DNA of 64,000 nucleotides from Eulemur rufifrons (lineage: Eukaryota > Chordata > Mammalia > Primates > Lemuridae), in contig NC_090989.1 of the NCBI RefSeq assembly GCF_041146395.1, forward strand, positions 251,772,843-251,836,842, written 5' to 3'. Position numbers and translations under genes: made by a program. Below the pieces are notes generated by a model. That model was not told the DNA's origin. It did not search any database and saw nothing but the letters and a program-made list of their open reading frames with translations. This document shows, in pieces, positions 10,750-30,136 of the stretch; within the stretch, counting starts at the first letter, position 1, and each line of letters opens with the position of its first letter.

Positions 10750-11308
10750 TCAAGGTAATTTGTACTGTGACTCTTTTGGGATCCTCCTCATCAGCTTCCA
10801 CCTGTGACACAGCCCCACACCTCATAGCACTGATCACAATGATGCAACACTTTGTCTCCCCAGCCCAGACGTGGGTTTGAGTTACTATTAAGGTATTACA
10901 ATGCACTAGCCACTATCCTTGGCCCTAGAGATACAAGACATTGGAAAATAGTTTGGTGGAGTGGATGGTGAGTGTTCAGAATCTAAGCCTGACCATTAAC
11001 TTCAATGCACTCTAGACAAGGGCCTTCCTCGTCTGCTCAAGTTCCCTTATCAACTATGCAGGGTGAGGCAGGGAGAAGTCATGTGGAATGGTGACCTATC
11101 TGAAATGTGAGATAAAGCTCTTTCTCTAGATAGGAAGGACTTTTTAGCCTCCCGCATGCCTTCTCTTAACACAATACAGCAGAGACAAGGAGCAGGCAGA
11201 CAACTCTTTGCTTAGACATATAGAGTGTATTTCAGGAGATGCTCTGCCCCACCTGCACATTTATGGAAATGAGAACAGTCTTCTTAAAGAGATGCAGTGG
11301 TTGGGAGC
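10750..11308. other. 3' flank of SPATA31F1, no AATAAA seen
   Basis: This is the minus-strand downstream region of the gene. I found no canonical AATAAA on the minus strand between 11308 and 11000. The closest variant is CATAAA near 11259-11264 (minus). The true polyadenylation site is therefore undetermined. Confidence 0.4.
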
Positions 11309-19100
<7,792 letters not shown>

Positions 19101-19439
19101 GGAGCTCTTGACAGAGGGAGGGCCTTTGTGTTTATTTTATTTCAATCACTAAGATTAAGTGATTTTTTTAAAAGTAAGCATATGTATATATGGCACAAAA
19201 TCCAAAAGACAGAAGGTAATATAATTGTCACTTTCCCATCCCTGTCTCTCTTGTCCTATTTTTTTTCCTCACGTATCTTTCAGAATTAATTTAGCAAAGG
19301 AAGCATAAATAAATTGATGTATTTTTCTTCATAAATGAAAACATATGCTAGATACTGTTTTCCTTATTATTTTACTTAATATAAATATATCTTATGTATA
19401 TAATTTTCTTTAATGTTTATACAGTCTTTTTTGGTGAAA

Positions 19440-19735
19440 CTACAACACAACTTATTTTAAATATTGCAATCATGGATATTTTGTTAAAGATTTTTGCTCA
19501 TGCTGACATGAACCTCATATGTATAAGTCCTGGTCCACAGGTATGAGTATATATGTCGGAGAAATTCCCAAGAGTTGAATTAATGGATCAAAGGGTGTAT
19601 TTTAAATGTTGACATTGCCTAAGTGCCAATTGTATGAATTTGCACTTCTCACCAAAACTGTGTAAGGGTGCCTCTCTTCCCATGCCTGTGACTCAATATT
19701 ATCAAATTTTTTATCTTTTTCCACCTGAGACATGA
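19440..19735 (-). mobile_element. L1ME-type 3' UTR fragment, antisense
   Basis: Sequences such as 'gttgaattaatggatcaaag' and 'tgccaattgtatgaatttgc' follow the reverse complement of old L1 3' UTRs. Confidence 0.55.
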
Positions 19736-19737
19736 AA

Positions 19738-20506
19738 AATTTTATTTTATTTTTAATTTTTTATGGGTACATAATAGTTGTATATACTTATAGGGTACAT
19801 GTGATGTTTTGATATAGGCATACAGTATGTATTAATCAAATCAGGTTAACTGGGGTATCCAATACCTCAATCATTTATCATTTCTTTGTGTTAGGAACAT
19901 TCCAATTTCACTCTCTGAGTTATTTTAAAGAATACTCTAACTTACTGTTGATTATAGTCACTTTGTTGTGCTATCAAATACTGTTCATTCTAACTATCTA
20001 ACTATATTTTTGCACCCACTAACCATCCCACTTTATCCCCTGCTCTGTGCTCCTCCTCCCAGCATCTGATAACCATCATTTTACTGTCTGTCTTCTTGAG
20101 ATCAATTATTTAATATGTAGCTCCCACATATGAATGGGAACATGTAAGATTTGTCTGTCTATGCTTGGCTTATTTCACTTAACATAATGTTCTCCAGTTC
20201 CATCCCTGTTGTTGCAAATGGCAAGATTTCATTCTTTTTTATGGCTATAATACTCCATTGTGTATATGTACCACAATTTCTTTATCCATTCATCCACTGG
20301 TGGATACTTAGATTGATTCCAAATCTTGGCTATTGTGAATAGTGCTGCAATAAACGTGGGAGCGCAGATATCTTTTCAATATGTTGATTTCCTTTCTTTT
20401 GGATGTATACCTAGCAGTGGGATTGCAGAGTCATATGGTAGTTCTATTTTTAGTTTCTTGAGGAACCTCCATATTGTTCTCCATAGTGGCTATACTAGTT
20501 TACCCT
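19738..20506 (-). mobile_element. L1 (L1MA/L1PB-type) 3' end, antisense
   Basis: This is a clear reverse-complement match to the L1 3' end: 'tatagggtacatgtgatgtt', 'gttccatccctgttgttgc', 'ccattgtgtatatgtaccac', 'ctatactagttta'. A T-rich start at 19738-19760 marks the A-tail end. It stops abruptly at 20506. Confidence 0.85.
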
Positions 20507-21135
20507 TTCCCCAGGTGGAAGAAGACTCTCCCTGAGCTGCACTGCCTGGAGTTGGGGGAGAGTTGACACAGGCACTGGCTTGGCCCCCTCTGCTGCCAGT
20601 GTCTCAGTGGGTCACATGCACCCCAAGTCCATTGGCTCCAAGCCAGCAGAGCCATAGGAATTGCCCAAGGACTGTAGCCTTTGTGACCTGACTGCCTTAT
20701 GAGTTTATTCCAGGCCCCAGGCTGTTTTTTATAAGCCAGTGATGGGGCTAGCCAGAACGTAGCTTTCGGGACACAGATTTCCCTCTGGCTGGGCTGGTCT
20801 AAAAGCTCTCTCCTTGGGTGCTGGCAGAATTCTGCCCTGTGCTGTGTTCCCCTGTGACAGGGAGGCCCTGAGTTCCAATGCAAGTCTGACACTCACTTCA
20901 CTTTCCTTCTCCTGGACACACACATTCTCTTGCCACTCAGTGCACTGGTGCGACACTGCTGGAGGATGGGAGGGATGGCTTAGGCAATGCAAGATTGTCT
21001 TTTCTGCCCTCTTCAGTGCCTCTTTCCTTGATATAATGTTAAAACCAGGTACTGTGATCGCTCACCTGATTTTCGGTTCTTCTGAAGGTGCTTCCTTGTA
21101 TAGATAATTGTTGAACTTGGTGCTTCTGCTTAGGA
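20507..21135 (-). mobile_element. Possible L1 5' UTR segment joined to the 3' end
   Basis: The part near 21000-21120 ('aaaccaggtactgtgatcgc ... gattttcggttcttctgaag ... gataattgttgaacttggtg') resembles 5' regions of older L1s in antisense. If so, the ORFs were deleted between this and the adjacent 3' end. The family assignment is tentative. Confidence 0.35.
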
Positions 21136-21830
21136 CAAAGGAAAGCTGGAAATAGCATTGTTTTCATTCTTACAATAAGAAAAATCACATACAAAGAAGA
21201 AAAGAAATCACAAGACAGTGCAAATTCACAACTTTTCTTGCATTTATCAGCAAGCTGAGGTTCTAAGGCAACCCAGTTAACCTAAATCTAAGGAAAGGCA
21301 TCTCCAAGGACATATGGCACAGGTACGCTTGCTTGTTTGGGGCCAACTCCTGATGCCCATCAAGTTAGTAATTCAGCTAAAAGTTTCCGTGCATTGCTAA
21401 AGGCCAAGTGTAGGCCAGCATGAGAATACAGATACCCCGGGACCTACAAGTACAAGGGGAATTCACACTTACTTGCAGGCTCCTTTCCGTGGACACTACT
21501 GTGTGTTCACAATAAAGACTGTGGGGCAGTGTGAGCCCTGAGGCCCAGGGGAAAGGAAGAACAGCTGCTGCAGGGAAAAGCACCAAGCCTTTCCCAGATT
21601 CTTCTCCCCTCTCTTCCCACGGGAACAAAAGCTTTAAGCTCCTAGGTGAAGGGCAATAAATCCTGTTGTTGGCAGTAAATCACATTTCAATGAAGACCCA
21701 TTGCAGCTGGACAAAAGGAAAAGGAAAAAACCTCTACCCTAGTGGGCTCCAGACCATCAGAAGTCTTCCAGTTGGGGCTGGGGTAGGGTCATGGAGAAGA
21801 CCCTACTTCTGAGACCCAGGGCACAGTGCC
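21135..21830. other. Unassigned intergenic sequence
   Basis: I see no recognised gene or repeat. Short open frames here lack any family resemblance. Confidence 0.4.
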
Positions 21831-21839
21831 TGTCTAAAA

Positions 21840-23300
21840 CTGGCACTGAATCAGAAAAACGGAGCTCATTCCCCCAGTCCCCACCACCAGCCCGACTAAT
21901 AAGGATCGAGCAACAAATAGCGGCAGTCTACTGCTGAAATAGCATCAGGAGCATGGAAGAAGACACCTTCTGAGGCACAGGCACAAGGGCAACATGTAAA
22001 GCTAAGGGTGGAACAGACATTGAGAAAACCTCTGGCAACTCAGTCTCAGCCACAAACACAGGGTAATGTCAGGGAAACTTGGAGCCTGTTGGGCACTGAC
22101 AGTAACAGAGCAAGAACAAAACCCAGACACAGTTTAGCTCCTAACTAGATTGAATCAATCTTCCATACTAAAGTCCCTCGGTCTTTACTGCCTTACATTA
22201 GATGTCCAGCTTTCAACAAAATATTATTACAAGGCATACAAAGAAGCAAGAGAAAAACATCACACTATTTTTTTTTTTTTTTTGAGACAGAGTCTCACTC
22301 TGTTGCCCAGGCTAGAGTGAGTGCCGTGGCGTCACCTAGCTCACAGCAACCTCAAACTCCTGGGCTCAAGCGATCCTCCTGTCTCAGCCTCCCGAGTAGC
22401 TGGGACTACAGGCATGCACCACCATGCCCGGCTAATTTTTTCTATATATATTTTTAGCTGTCCATATAATTTCTTTCTATTTTTAGTAGAGATGGGGTCT
22501 CGCTCTTGCTCAGGCTGGTCTCGAACTCCTGAGCTCAAACGATCCACCTCGGCCTCCCAGAGTGCTAGGATTACAGGCGTGAGCCACCGCGCCCGGCCTA
22601 AAACATCACACTATTAAGAGACAAAGCAATTATCAGAACCAGACTTAGAAGTGGTACACATATTAGAATTATCAGGGAAATTAAGGAACTATGATTAATA
22701 TGATGAATCCAGTGGAAATTCTGGAAATAGGAAACATTGTCACACAGATAAAGGCTGCTTTTATCTGGCTCATCAGTAGTTTTGACCCAGGAAAATATCA
22801 GTAAAACTGAAGATAGTTCAATAGAAATTATCCAAAATGAAATATAAAGAAACTAGTGAAAAAACAAAAATAAAACAAAACCAGAACAGAAGACCCAAGA
22901 GCTGAGGCATAGTATCTAATAGTCTATCATCTATGCAATTGGCATCCCAGAAGAAGAAGAGAGAAATGGGACAGAAGAAATATTTGAAGAAATAATGGCC
23001 AAATTTTTTCAAAATTAATGACAGATACTAAATGAAAACTCCAAGAAGCTCAGAGAACATGAATCAGGGCAAACATATAAATACACATCTAGATACATCA
23101 TATTTGAACTGCTGAGAACGAAAGACAAAGATCCTAAAGGCAGCTTGAAGCAAAAAAGAAACTTTGCATAAAGAGAAACAAAGATAAGAATTATAGCAGA
23201 CTTCTTATCAAATCTATATAAGCTGGAGCACAGTGGATTGACATCTTTACAGTGTTGGAAGAAAAAAAAGTGTCAGCCCAGAATTCTACAACACGCAAAA
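21840..23300 (+). mobile_element. L1M remnant, sense (5' UTR/ORF1 region), with Alu inside
   Basis: The text 'ggcatacaaagaagcaagag', 'ggcatcccagaagaagaaga' and 'agaaataatggccaaatttt' follows old L1 ORF1. It is interrupted by an Alu at 22270-22599 and then by the Tigger element. It resumes at about 24246 ('gagagaaataaagactttt'). Confidence 0.65.
22270..22599 (-). mobile_element. Lemur-type Alu, full length
   Basis: The element is antisense with a T-run at 22270-22282 and ends 'cgcgcccggcc'. It carries the AT-rich linker typical of lemur Alus. A 16-bp target duplication AAAACATCACACTATT lies at 22254-22269 and 22600-22615. It is inserted in L1. Confidence 0.95.
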
Positions 23301-23306
23301 GATACA

Positions 23307-24245
23307 CAGGCAGTCCCTGGATTACGGATGATCTGTACTTACGAACAGGCTCCCCAGGCTCCCTATAAGGATAATTTATCATTAAATAATATTAAATTAT
23401 TAATTAAATTAAATTAATAATTCAGAAACAGTTTCTTCTGCGCATGTAAACAAGCCTTCATGGCATAAGCAGTTCGCTGGTGCAGGGTCTTTATGCTAGC
23501 GGCTAGTCTCATAGATAGACAGGGAAGCAGCTGATAGAAACACAAGAACACAAAGAATCAGAAGATCCAGAGCCAAGACAGTTTACGACAAAAGAATTAG
23601 CTGAAGCCTTTCATCTCACTGAAGCAGGTTTTGCTAAGCTCGAGGAGCAAGAGCCTAACATTGAGCGGTTTACAAAGGTTTACTGTGCAGTGAGGGAGAA
23701 CATCAGCTGCTACAAGGCCATTTACGCCGAATAAAAGACAAGGCTGTGCAAACAACCCTAGATACCTTTTTCAAGAAACTGACTTCGGTGGTCAGCTCCC
23801 CTCCTCCAGCAACAGAATCAAAAACTGATTCTCCAGCACCCAGTGTCCATCCTCTCCAGCACCATCTCCATCGTCACCTTCTGATTAATGTTATCTACCT
23901 TCTTGCCTTCAAAATGCCCCTTCCAGTAAGCGCGACATCGATGCAGCATTAGGTAAAGTGATAATCCTTAATATTCTTACTTGAAATTTCTCCTAGCTCA
24001 ACTTTTTGTATGTGTTTGTTTTTATGTTCTATTTGTTCAAATTAAAAGAAAGCACAATAATGTCTGTAACTTATTACAGTACAGGGGTATTAGTATTATC
24101 ATTATTATAGTATTACACTGTATTATTATTACCACAAATGAGCCATTATAGTATTATTATTACTGTGCATGTGCTTTTCATCAGGGATCTGAGTTACATA
24201 CAAATCTGACCTAAATATCTTGTCCATAACCTGGGAACTGTCTGT
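23307..24245 (+). mobile_element. Tigger (pogo-type) DNA transposon remnant
   Basis: The ends are inverted repeats: CAGGCAGTCCCTGGATTACGG at the left and, reversed, CAGACAGTTCCCAGGTTATGG at the right, next to a TA. Inside are fragments of transposase C-terminus (LTEAGFAKLEEQEPNIERF, then QTTLDTFFKKL in another frame), so the gene is frameshifted and internally deleted. QxxLxxFF is a PCNA-binding (PIP-box) pattern known in pogo-like transposases. The element sits inside an L1. Confidence 0.75.
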
Positions 24246-24310
24246 ATTTCAAAAACGAGAGAGAAATAAAGACTTTTTCAGACCAATAGTGTTTCTCTTC
24301 TTCATGAAAT
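24246..24310 (+). mobile_element. L1M remnant resuming after Tigger
   Basis: 'gagagaaataaagacttttt' continues the ORF1-region L1 interrupted at about 23306. The right boundary is uncertain. Confidence 0.45.
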
Positions 24311-24364
24311 GGGAAATTAGCTGCCAATCACTGATTCTCCCCTTTCTTTGTAACTAAATGAACT

Positions 24365-25385
24365 CTAATTTTTTAAAAATCAAGGCAAAATTTACATGAC
24401 ATAAATTCACTAATCACTTTAAAGTGTACAATTCACTGGGCTTTAGTGTATTCACAACACTGTTCAACCATCATCGCTAATTCCAGAACATTTTTATCAA
24501 CCCCCCCAAAAGAGACACTACACCCATCAGGCAGTCAATGCCTACTCTACCCTCTCCCCAGGCCCTGGCAACCACTAATCTGCTTTCTGTATCTATGAAA
24601 TTTCCTATTCTGAACATTTTATATAAATGGAATTATGTGACCAGGCGCGGTGGCTCACACCTGTAATCCTAGCACTCTGGGAAGCTGAGGTGGGCGGATT
24701 GTTTGAGCTCAGGAGTTCGAGACCAGTCTGAGCAAGAGTGAGACCCCACTTCCACTAAAAATAGAAATTATATGGACAGCTAAAAATATATATAGAAAAA
24801 TTAGCCGGGCATGGTGGCACATGCCTGTAGTCCCAGCTACTCGGGTGTCTGAGGCAGGAGGATTGCTTGAGCCCAGGAGTTTGAGGTTGCTGTGAGCTAG
24901 GCTGACACCACGGCACTCTAGTCTGGGCAACAGAGTGAGACTCTGTCTCAAAAAAAAAAAAAATGAAATTATGTAATATGTGGCCTTTTGTATCTGACTT
25001 CTTTCACTGAGCATAATGTTTTCAAGGTTTATTCACGTTGTGGAACCTATCAGTACTTCATTTCTTTTTACAGCTGAATGACATTCCATTTTATGGATAT
25101 GCCATATTTTGTTTATCCATTTCATCATTTGATGTACATTTGATTTGGGCTGTTTCTACTTTTTTGGCTATTATATTAACACTGCTATGGATATTTGTAT
25201 GCAAGATTTAGTTTAAACACTTGTTTTCTATTCTCTTGGGTATATACATAGGAGTAGAATTGCTGGTTCATATGGTAAGTCTATGTTTAACTTTTTGAGG
25301 ACTCACCAAACTGTTTTCCACAGTGGCTGCACCATTTAACATCCCCACCAGCAACATATGATGCACCTTAATTTTTAGTTAAGGT
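24365..25385 (-). mobile_element. L1M 3' end, antisense, split by an Alu
   Basis: The text 'aaagtgtacaattcactggg', 'tcaaggtttattcacgttgt' and 'ttgtttatccatttcatcat' is the reverse complement of old L1 3' ends. An Alu interrupts it at 24641-24963. Confidence 0.75.
24641..24963 (+). mobile_element. Lemur-type Alu, full length
   Basis: Sense orientation, from 'ccaggcgcggtggctcacac' to an A-tail ending at 24963. It has the lemur-type linker ('aattatatggacagctaaaa'). A short, slightly diverged AATTATGT duplication flanks it. Confidence 0.93.
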
Positions 25386-25426
25386 TACAATACCCTGAAT
25401 ACACTCCCAATTCCTCAGAATGAATC

Positions 25427-25990
25427 ATGTTTGGCAAAAGCCAACTGAGGCATATTATATTTTCCAAAAATGATCACAACAGTATTTCCAACCTGACATA
25501 CTTTTCTTGTAACTTGTTACTTCATCATCAAGAGATGGTGTCTGTTTCCACTTCCCTTGACACTGAGCAGATCTCTTTTGCTCACTTAGCAAATAGAAGA
25601 TATGATATAAGTGTCGTGTGACTTCTAAGGTTAGGTCATAAAAGGCAATATGGCTTTTGCCTAGCTCTTTTTCTCAGGACATGTGCCCTTGAATCCCTGG
25701 GTAGCCATATAGGAAACCCAGATGGTTATGAGGAGAGACTCCATAGAAATAGAGTGAATTCCAAGGAGCCCCAGTTGTTCCCAGCCCTGGCTGTTTATCT
25801 TTTCAGCGCAGGTACCGGATACATGAATGAGTGAGTCTTCAGATCATCTGGCATCATCTGATTGCAGCTGTGGACAGATCCCAAACAAAACTGCCTAGCT
25901 GACCTCAGTCAACAATTAAAACAATGAGGGATGATAATAAAATATTGTAACTGTCTTTTAAGCCACTCACTTTGGATTTATTAATTGATT
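25427..25990 (+). mobile_element. MLT1 (ERVL-MaLR) LTR, sense
   Basis: The order 'catcaagagatggtgtctgt ... gtgtgacttctaaggttagg ... cataaaaggcaatatggctt ... ataataaaatattgtaactg ... taagccactcact' follows MLT1 LTRs. The old AATAAA-type signal lies near 25938. Confidence 0.7.
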
Positions 25991-25994
25991 TTTT

Positions 25995-26430
25995 AATCAA
26001 TAGATATCAAAGCAATTGCTCCCTTTTGCCCAATTTCTAGATTTCTTTTCATCCAAGGATGGACACGTGGACCCAATTCTGACTGAGAAGATAGATGGGG
26101 AAATTTGTTGGGGGGACTTTGGGGAAGGAGTTTGCTTTCTGATAAAAGAAACAGGAGATGAGAACCTGCTTACAGCTCCCCAACTTATGTTTCCTTGCTT
26201 CTTGTCCTTGAGCAAGAAGTATGGACATTATGCTGACATCTAGATCAGCCACTGGTGATCCCGAGTTCAGTTCAGAGAAAAAACATCAGCATCTGAGGGT
26301 GATGGAGAAGAATGGACAGTGCTCGGATGTTTGATGACATTAATCCCTAAAGGAACCCTGCAACCGCCTGAGTTTGAGTACTGACTCTGAGCCAGAACAC
26401 ATATTTCCTCTATTTTTTATTTTCATGTAC
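25995..26430. other. Unassigned sequence, possibly an old repeat
   Basis: Parts ('gggaaggagtttgctttctg ... gataaaagaaacaggagatg ... ggtgatggagaagaatgg') feel like an ancient interspersed repeat, but I cannot name the family. Confidence 0.3.
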
Positions 26431-26559
26431 CGTGGTTCTCGCTTGTAGCTGTTTCCTAGTTTCATTCAAGACGCAGTTTTCTATTCTTATTTTCCTTGTT
26501 GTTTTGAGGTGATTTTCTAGAGAAGGGGGAAGAAACCTTTCATCATCTTGAAACTGATC

Positions 26560-27100
26560 AACCTTATTCACAGTAAGAAAATGCAAATTAAAACAAAATA
26601 AGATCTCAGTTTTCATCCCTTAGGGTGACAAAAATAAAAACATTTGATTATACAGTATGTTAGGAAGGATATGGGGAAGAGGCACTCGTACATGCTGCTG
26701 GTTGGAACCTAAGTAGGAACGCACTTTTGGAGTGCAATATAGGGTACCTATAGAAGTGTAAAATGCATATATCCTTTGACCCAGCTTTTTCTCTTCTAGG
26801 AATTTATCTAATAGATAAACTTACACACTTTCACAGAGACATATACAAGAGTGCTCACCGCATCATTATTATAATAGTGAAAAAGTGGAAACAAACATGA
26901 AACCGGTTAAATAATGATGTATCCATACAATGGAATAATATGTAGCTATTAAAAAGGATGAGGAAGATATATATGCTCTTGTGTATAAGTGAAACAAGTG
27001 TGTATTAGTGTCCTCCCATTTTTGTTAAAAAAGTATAACACAAAAATATATATCTGTATAAATATAAATAAATATATGATACATATAAGGGGATCATTAA
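26560..27100 (+). mobile_element. L1ME-type 3' region, sense
   Basis: The text 'gctggttggaacctaagtag ... gacccagctttttctcttct ... ggaataatatgtagctatta' matches the classic 3' UTR of old L1s. Confidence 0.65.
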
Positions 27101-28040
27101 GGATCATCTTGGAGGCTGGCTCCCAGGCAGGTAGACGAATTTTCACTCTATTCCCCTCACAAACTGTTACAAGGCACAGTGTTTCTGTGTTGCCTGTCCA
27201 GAGATGCTCTGCGGGGCCGAGTGACAGCGGGGCTGGCTCTGTAGTGCACTCACTGCCTTCTGTTTGCTTTCCATCTTTTCATGTCTCACTTCCCTTTCCT
27301 TCTGGCTCTGTTTTCTTAGGGAACTAGAACTAAGACAAATATTAACTGGTATAGCCTGAATATTTTGTGATGTAAGTTCTAAATGGAGGGAAAAAAGAGA
27401 ACAGAAAGTGCTCCTAAGAAATGCAAGGGCTCAGTGTGCTCCGTCCATATACTTTTCAGGAAAACTCTTAAAGTACTGAGAGAACAGGAGTCATGGTATA
27501 AAAGATCTGCCAATGAGCACTGAACTCTCTAATTAGATTTGCTTTTCCATTCAGTTTGTTTCTCCTCAACATCACTATTGGAATGTCCAAGGGAATAGAA
27601 ATATAGAAAATCCGTATCTGTACTGGAAGGGCATTTATACTTTGTGAAATTTCAGCAAGATACAGTGCAAATATCCCTAGACTGAAGGAAATATTAAGCA
27701 GGTTTTAATTCAATGAATACAGAAGAAAAACTCACTTGAAAATAAGTAGATGAAAGTCTCTCAAAGAACTTGCCTCACAAACCCAAGCTCAGAACAGATG
27801 TGGAGTGAGAGCGGGCTGTGGGATAGTGGGGGGAGGGGACCAAATGATGGTGGACTCTAACCTAGTCCTGGGACAGCTCTCTCCTTGCTCACCCTCAGCA
27901 TTTCTACACAGTAGACAACTCTGGGCAAAGCAGGAACATTGCTGCAGGCACCCCAACAAAGAACTGTGCCTCAGCTAACTTCTGGTTGTCACCATCATCA
28001 CAGGGAAAAAGCAACCACTAGCTACATCAGCAAATATGGT
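27100..28040. other. Unassigned intergenic sequence
   Basis: No recognised gene or repeat and no coding frame of note. Confidence 0.4.
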
Positions 28041-28199
28041 GTGCCCACTCTTTTTTTTTGTACAGGGTGAAAAATTATGCATTTTATTTACACAACTTTG
28101 CATTGAACACTTGCATTTTAAAACAGTCACACTTTAACATGACAATTACCTGTAATAAAGGCATGCTTCATGGAAATGTAGTATAGTTCATGTACTGAG

Positions 28200-28345
28200 C
28201 TGCCTGTATTTGTAAATAAAGTTTTATTGGAACACAGTCATGCCCATTTGTTGATGTATTGTCTGGGGCTGTTTTCTCACTACAAGGACAGAATTGGGTA
28301 GTTGTGACAGACGCCCACCAGTCTAAAATATTTACTATCTGAAAA
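28200..28345. mobile_element. hAT-Charlie-like element inside the retrocopy
   Basis: The text 'tttgtaaataaagttttatt ... cccatttgttgatgtattgt ... aaaatatttactatctg' is a familiar primate DNA-transposon sequence. It was either carried in the parent 3' UTR or inserted later. Confidence 0.55.
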
Positions 28346-29070
28346 TGTGGCTTTCAATAGCACTGTAGTTAAAGGCAGCCAGAGAGAAATAGTTTCAGTA
28401 ACAATATATTCTCTCACCTGTATTGTACATTTTTCCCCAAGCCCTTGTGCAGGTGTGCCTCACATGCACAAAGATTTTATAAATGCTGTATAAAGACCTT
28501 TTCTTTATCAAAAATCACAAGTCTTTTAGAAATATTTTAGTTCTATCCTACCTACTACATGATATTACAATTCTACAAAGTAGTAAACTCTATAAAGCAC
28601 CCTTAGGTTAGCACCAGTTTTTCCATTGAATGGGGGCACAATTTAATACAGAATGAGAAAAGTTGGACTTTGAACACAGAAAGGAGTAAAACCCCTCTAG
28701 GGAGTCTTCTTCCATTTAAAAGGATTATTTACACCCATACTAAACCCTAAAGTTCATATTGGCTTCTTGCTCTCACCTCTCCAGATAACTGCAGAAAAGA
28801 CTATTTTAGGCTATCTATTCCTATTTACCCACATCTATTCCTTGGAAATATGAGGGCCAATAATTGTTTTAACCACATTGGATTTTGGAAAGGACCTATG
28901 ATATTAGCCATCAGTCTAATGTGAAGGAGCACTCCTCAAATATCCTAGGAGTGTCTCTTTTATATTTATAGCTCTTCTTGAGTTTGTGCAAAGAATTTAC
29001 ATTATTGTATGGGTCCTAGATAGGTGTTTAATAGCCAGTGCCCTTTTCTCCTTGGAGAGATAGGTAGTCT
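28346..29070. other. Body of the retrocopy, no coding frame
   Basis: AT-rich, unique-looking sequence. No frame of note on either strand, as expected for an untranslated region. Confidence 0.35.
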
Positions 29071-29091
29071 CTTCCCCACTCTTTCCCTATA

Positions 29092-29495
29092 TCTTAGTCT
29101 GTTTTCTGTTGCTGTAACAGAAGACCTGAGACTGGGTAATTTATAATGGACAGAGATTTATTTAGCTCACAGTTCTGGAGGCTGAGAAGGCCAAGAGCAT
29201 GGCACTGGTGTCTGGTGAGAGTTAACCCATGGCAGAAGGCAGAAGGCAGAAGGCAGAAGGCAGAAGGCAGAAGGCTGAAGTGAACACATGAGACAGAGCA
29301 AAGCACCAGGAGCTGGACTCATTTTATAACAACCCACTCCTTGCTCCCACAATAACAAAATTAATTCACTCATGAGGGCTCTGCTCTCATGAGCTAGTCA
29401 CCTCTTCTTAGGCCCCACTTCTTAAGATCTTTGCTTTGGGAATTAGGTTTCCAACACATGAACTTTGGGGAGTACATTCAAACCATAGCACTCTA
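29092..29495 (-). mobile_element. MST/MLT1-type MaLR LTR, antisense
   Basis: The text 'ttagtctgttttctgttgct ... gagactgggtaatttataat ... ctcacagttctggaggctg ... attcaaaccatag' is the reverse complement of a MaLR LTR. A heptamer expansion lies inside. Confidence 0.75.
29231..29279. repeat. (GGCAGAA)7 tandem repeat
   Basis: Six perfect GGCAGAA units are followed by GGCTGAA. The array lies within the MaLR LTR and expands a single 'ggcagaagg' motif normally present once. Confidence 0.95.
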
Positions 29496-29499
29496 TTTT

Positions 29500-30120
29500 C
29501 TCCCAAGTGATCTTAATTCTAAGCTGGCAAAAGTACCCAAGATCAAGGGCCATGAGGGCAGTCAGTGGGCAGCCAAGTTCAATTGGATATGTGAGATCGA
29601 TGACTTCAGTGGAGAATAAACAGGCTTGGGATTTTGAAGAATCAATAAACTGCCCATATGTGATAAAGGAAGAGTGATAAAGGTATAATGAACAAAATCA
29701 TGGAGCTGTAAATTCAAATTATATCTGGGGTAACAGTAAGCTTGCTATGGCAAACCACACACTGGGTTGCAACCTGGATCAGTGCTATGCATTCAGAAGG
29801 TGCTCAGTAACTGCTTTCTGATGAAGAAAAGAATCACCAATTTTTGCCCAAACAGTGGTTTTCAACCTTGTTGATTTGTTACTAAATATTGTGGCAAAAT
29901 CTTCAAATGTTTTACCTGATGAAAAATAAAGACAATTTAAGTTTATCTCTATAATATGCCACTTTAACTCACTTCCATTCCACACATGCTGTGCTGTGTG
30001 GGAGAGGAAAAGGTAGAGTTACATTATGTATGCTGGAAATTGTGTTCTGGAGTACACTGTGCATTTGAACACCATTTGCCAAGTGTATTAGGGCAGAAAA
30101 AAGGTTGAGAGCTGCTATTC
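29500..30120. other. Unassigned intergenic sequence
   Basis: No recognised gene. 'ttgagagctgctattctg' at the end is repeat-like but unassigned. Confidence 0.35.
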
Positions 30121-30136
30121 TGAAGAACAGGTCCTG

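Larger units (their letters stand above)
28054..29074 (-). pseudogene. Retrocopy of an unidentified mRNA 3' end
   Basis: On the minus strand the right side of a transcript is visible: AATAAA (28083-28092 region), then 'atgcataatttttcaccctg', then an A-run (28051-28059 in complement). The 10-bp duplication CCCACTCTTT occurs at 28044-28053 and 29075-29084, bracketing the segment. There is no long coding frame, so it is probably a 5'-truncated 3' UTR. A hAT-like element lies inside. The parent gene is not recognised. Confidence 0.5.

Noticed and set aside
22321..22617. Open frames in Alus (also 24709, 34777, 43304, 54881, 59848, 62796)
   Set aside because: These are the usual translations of Alu sequence and are not genes.
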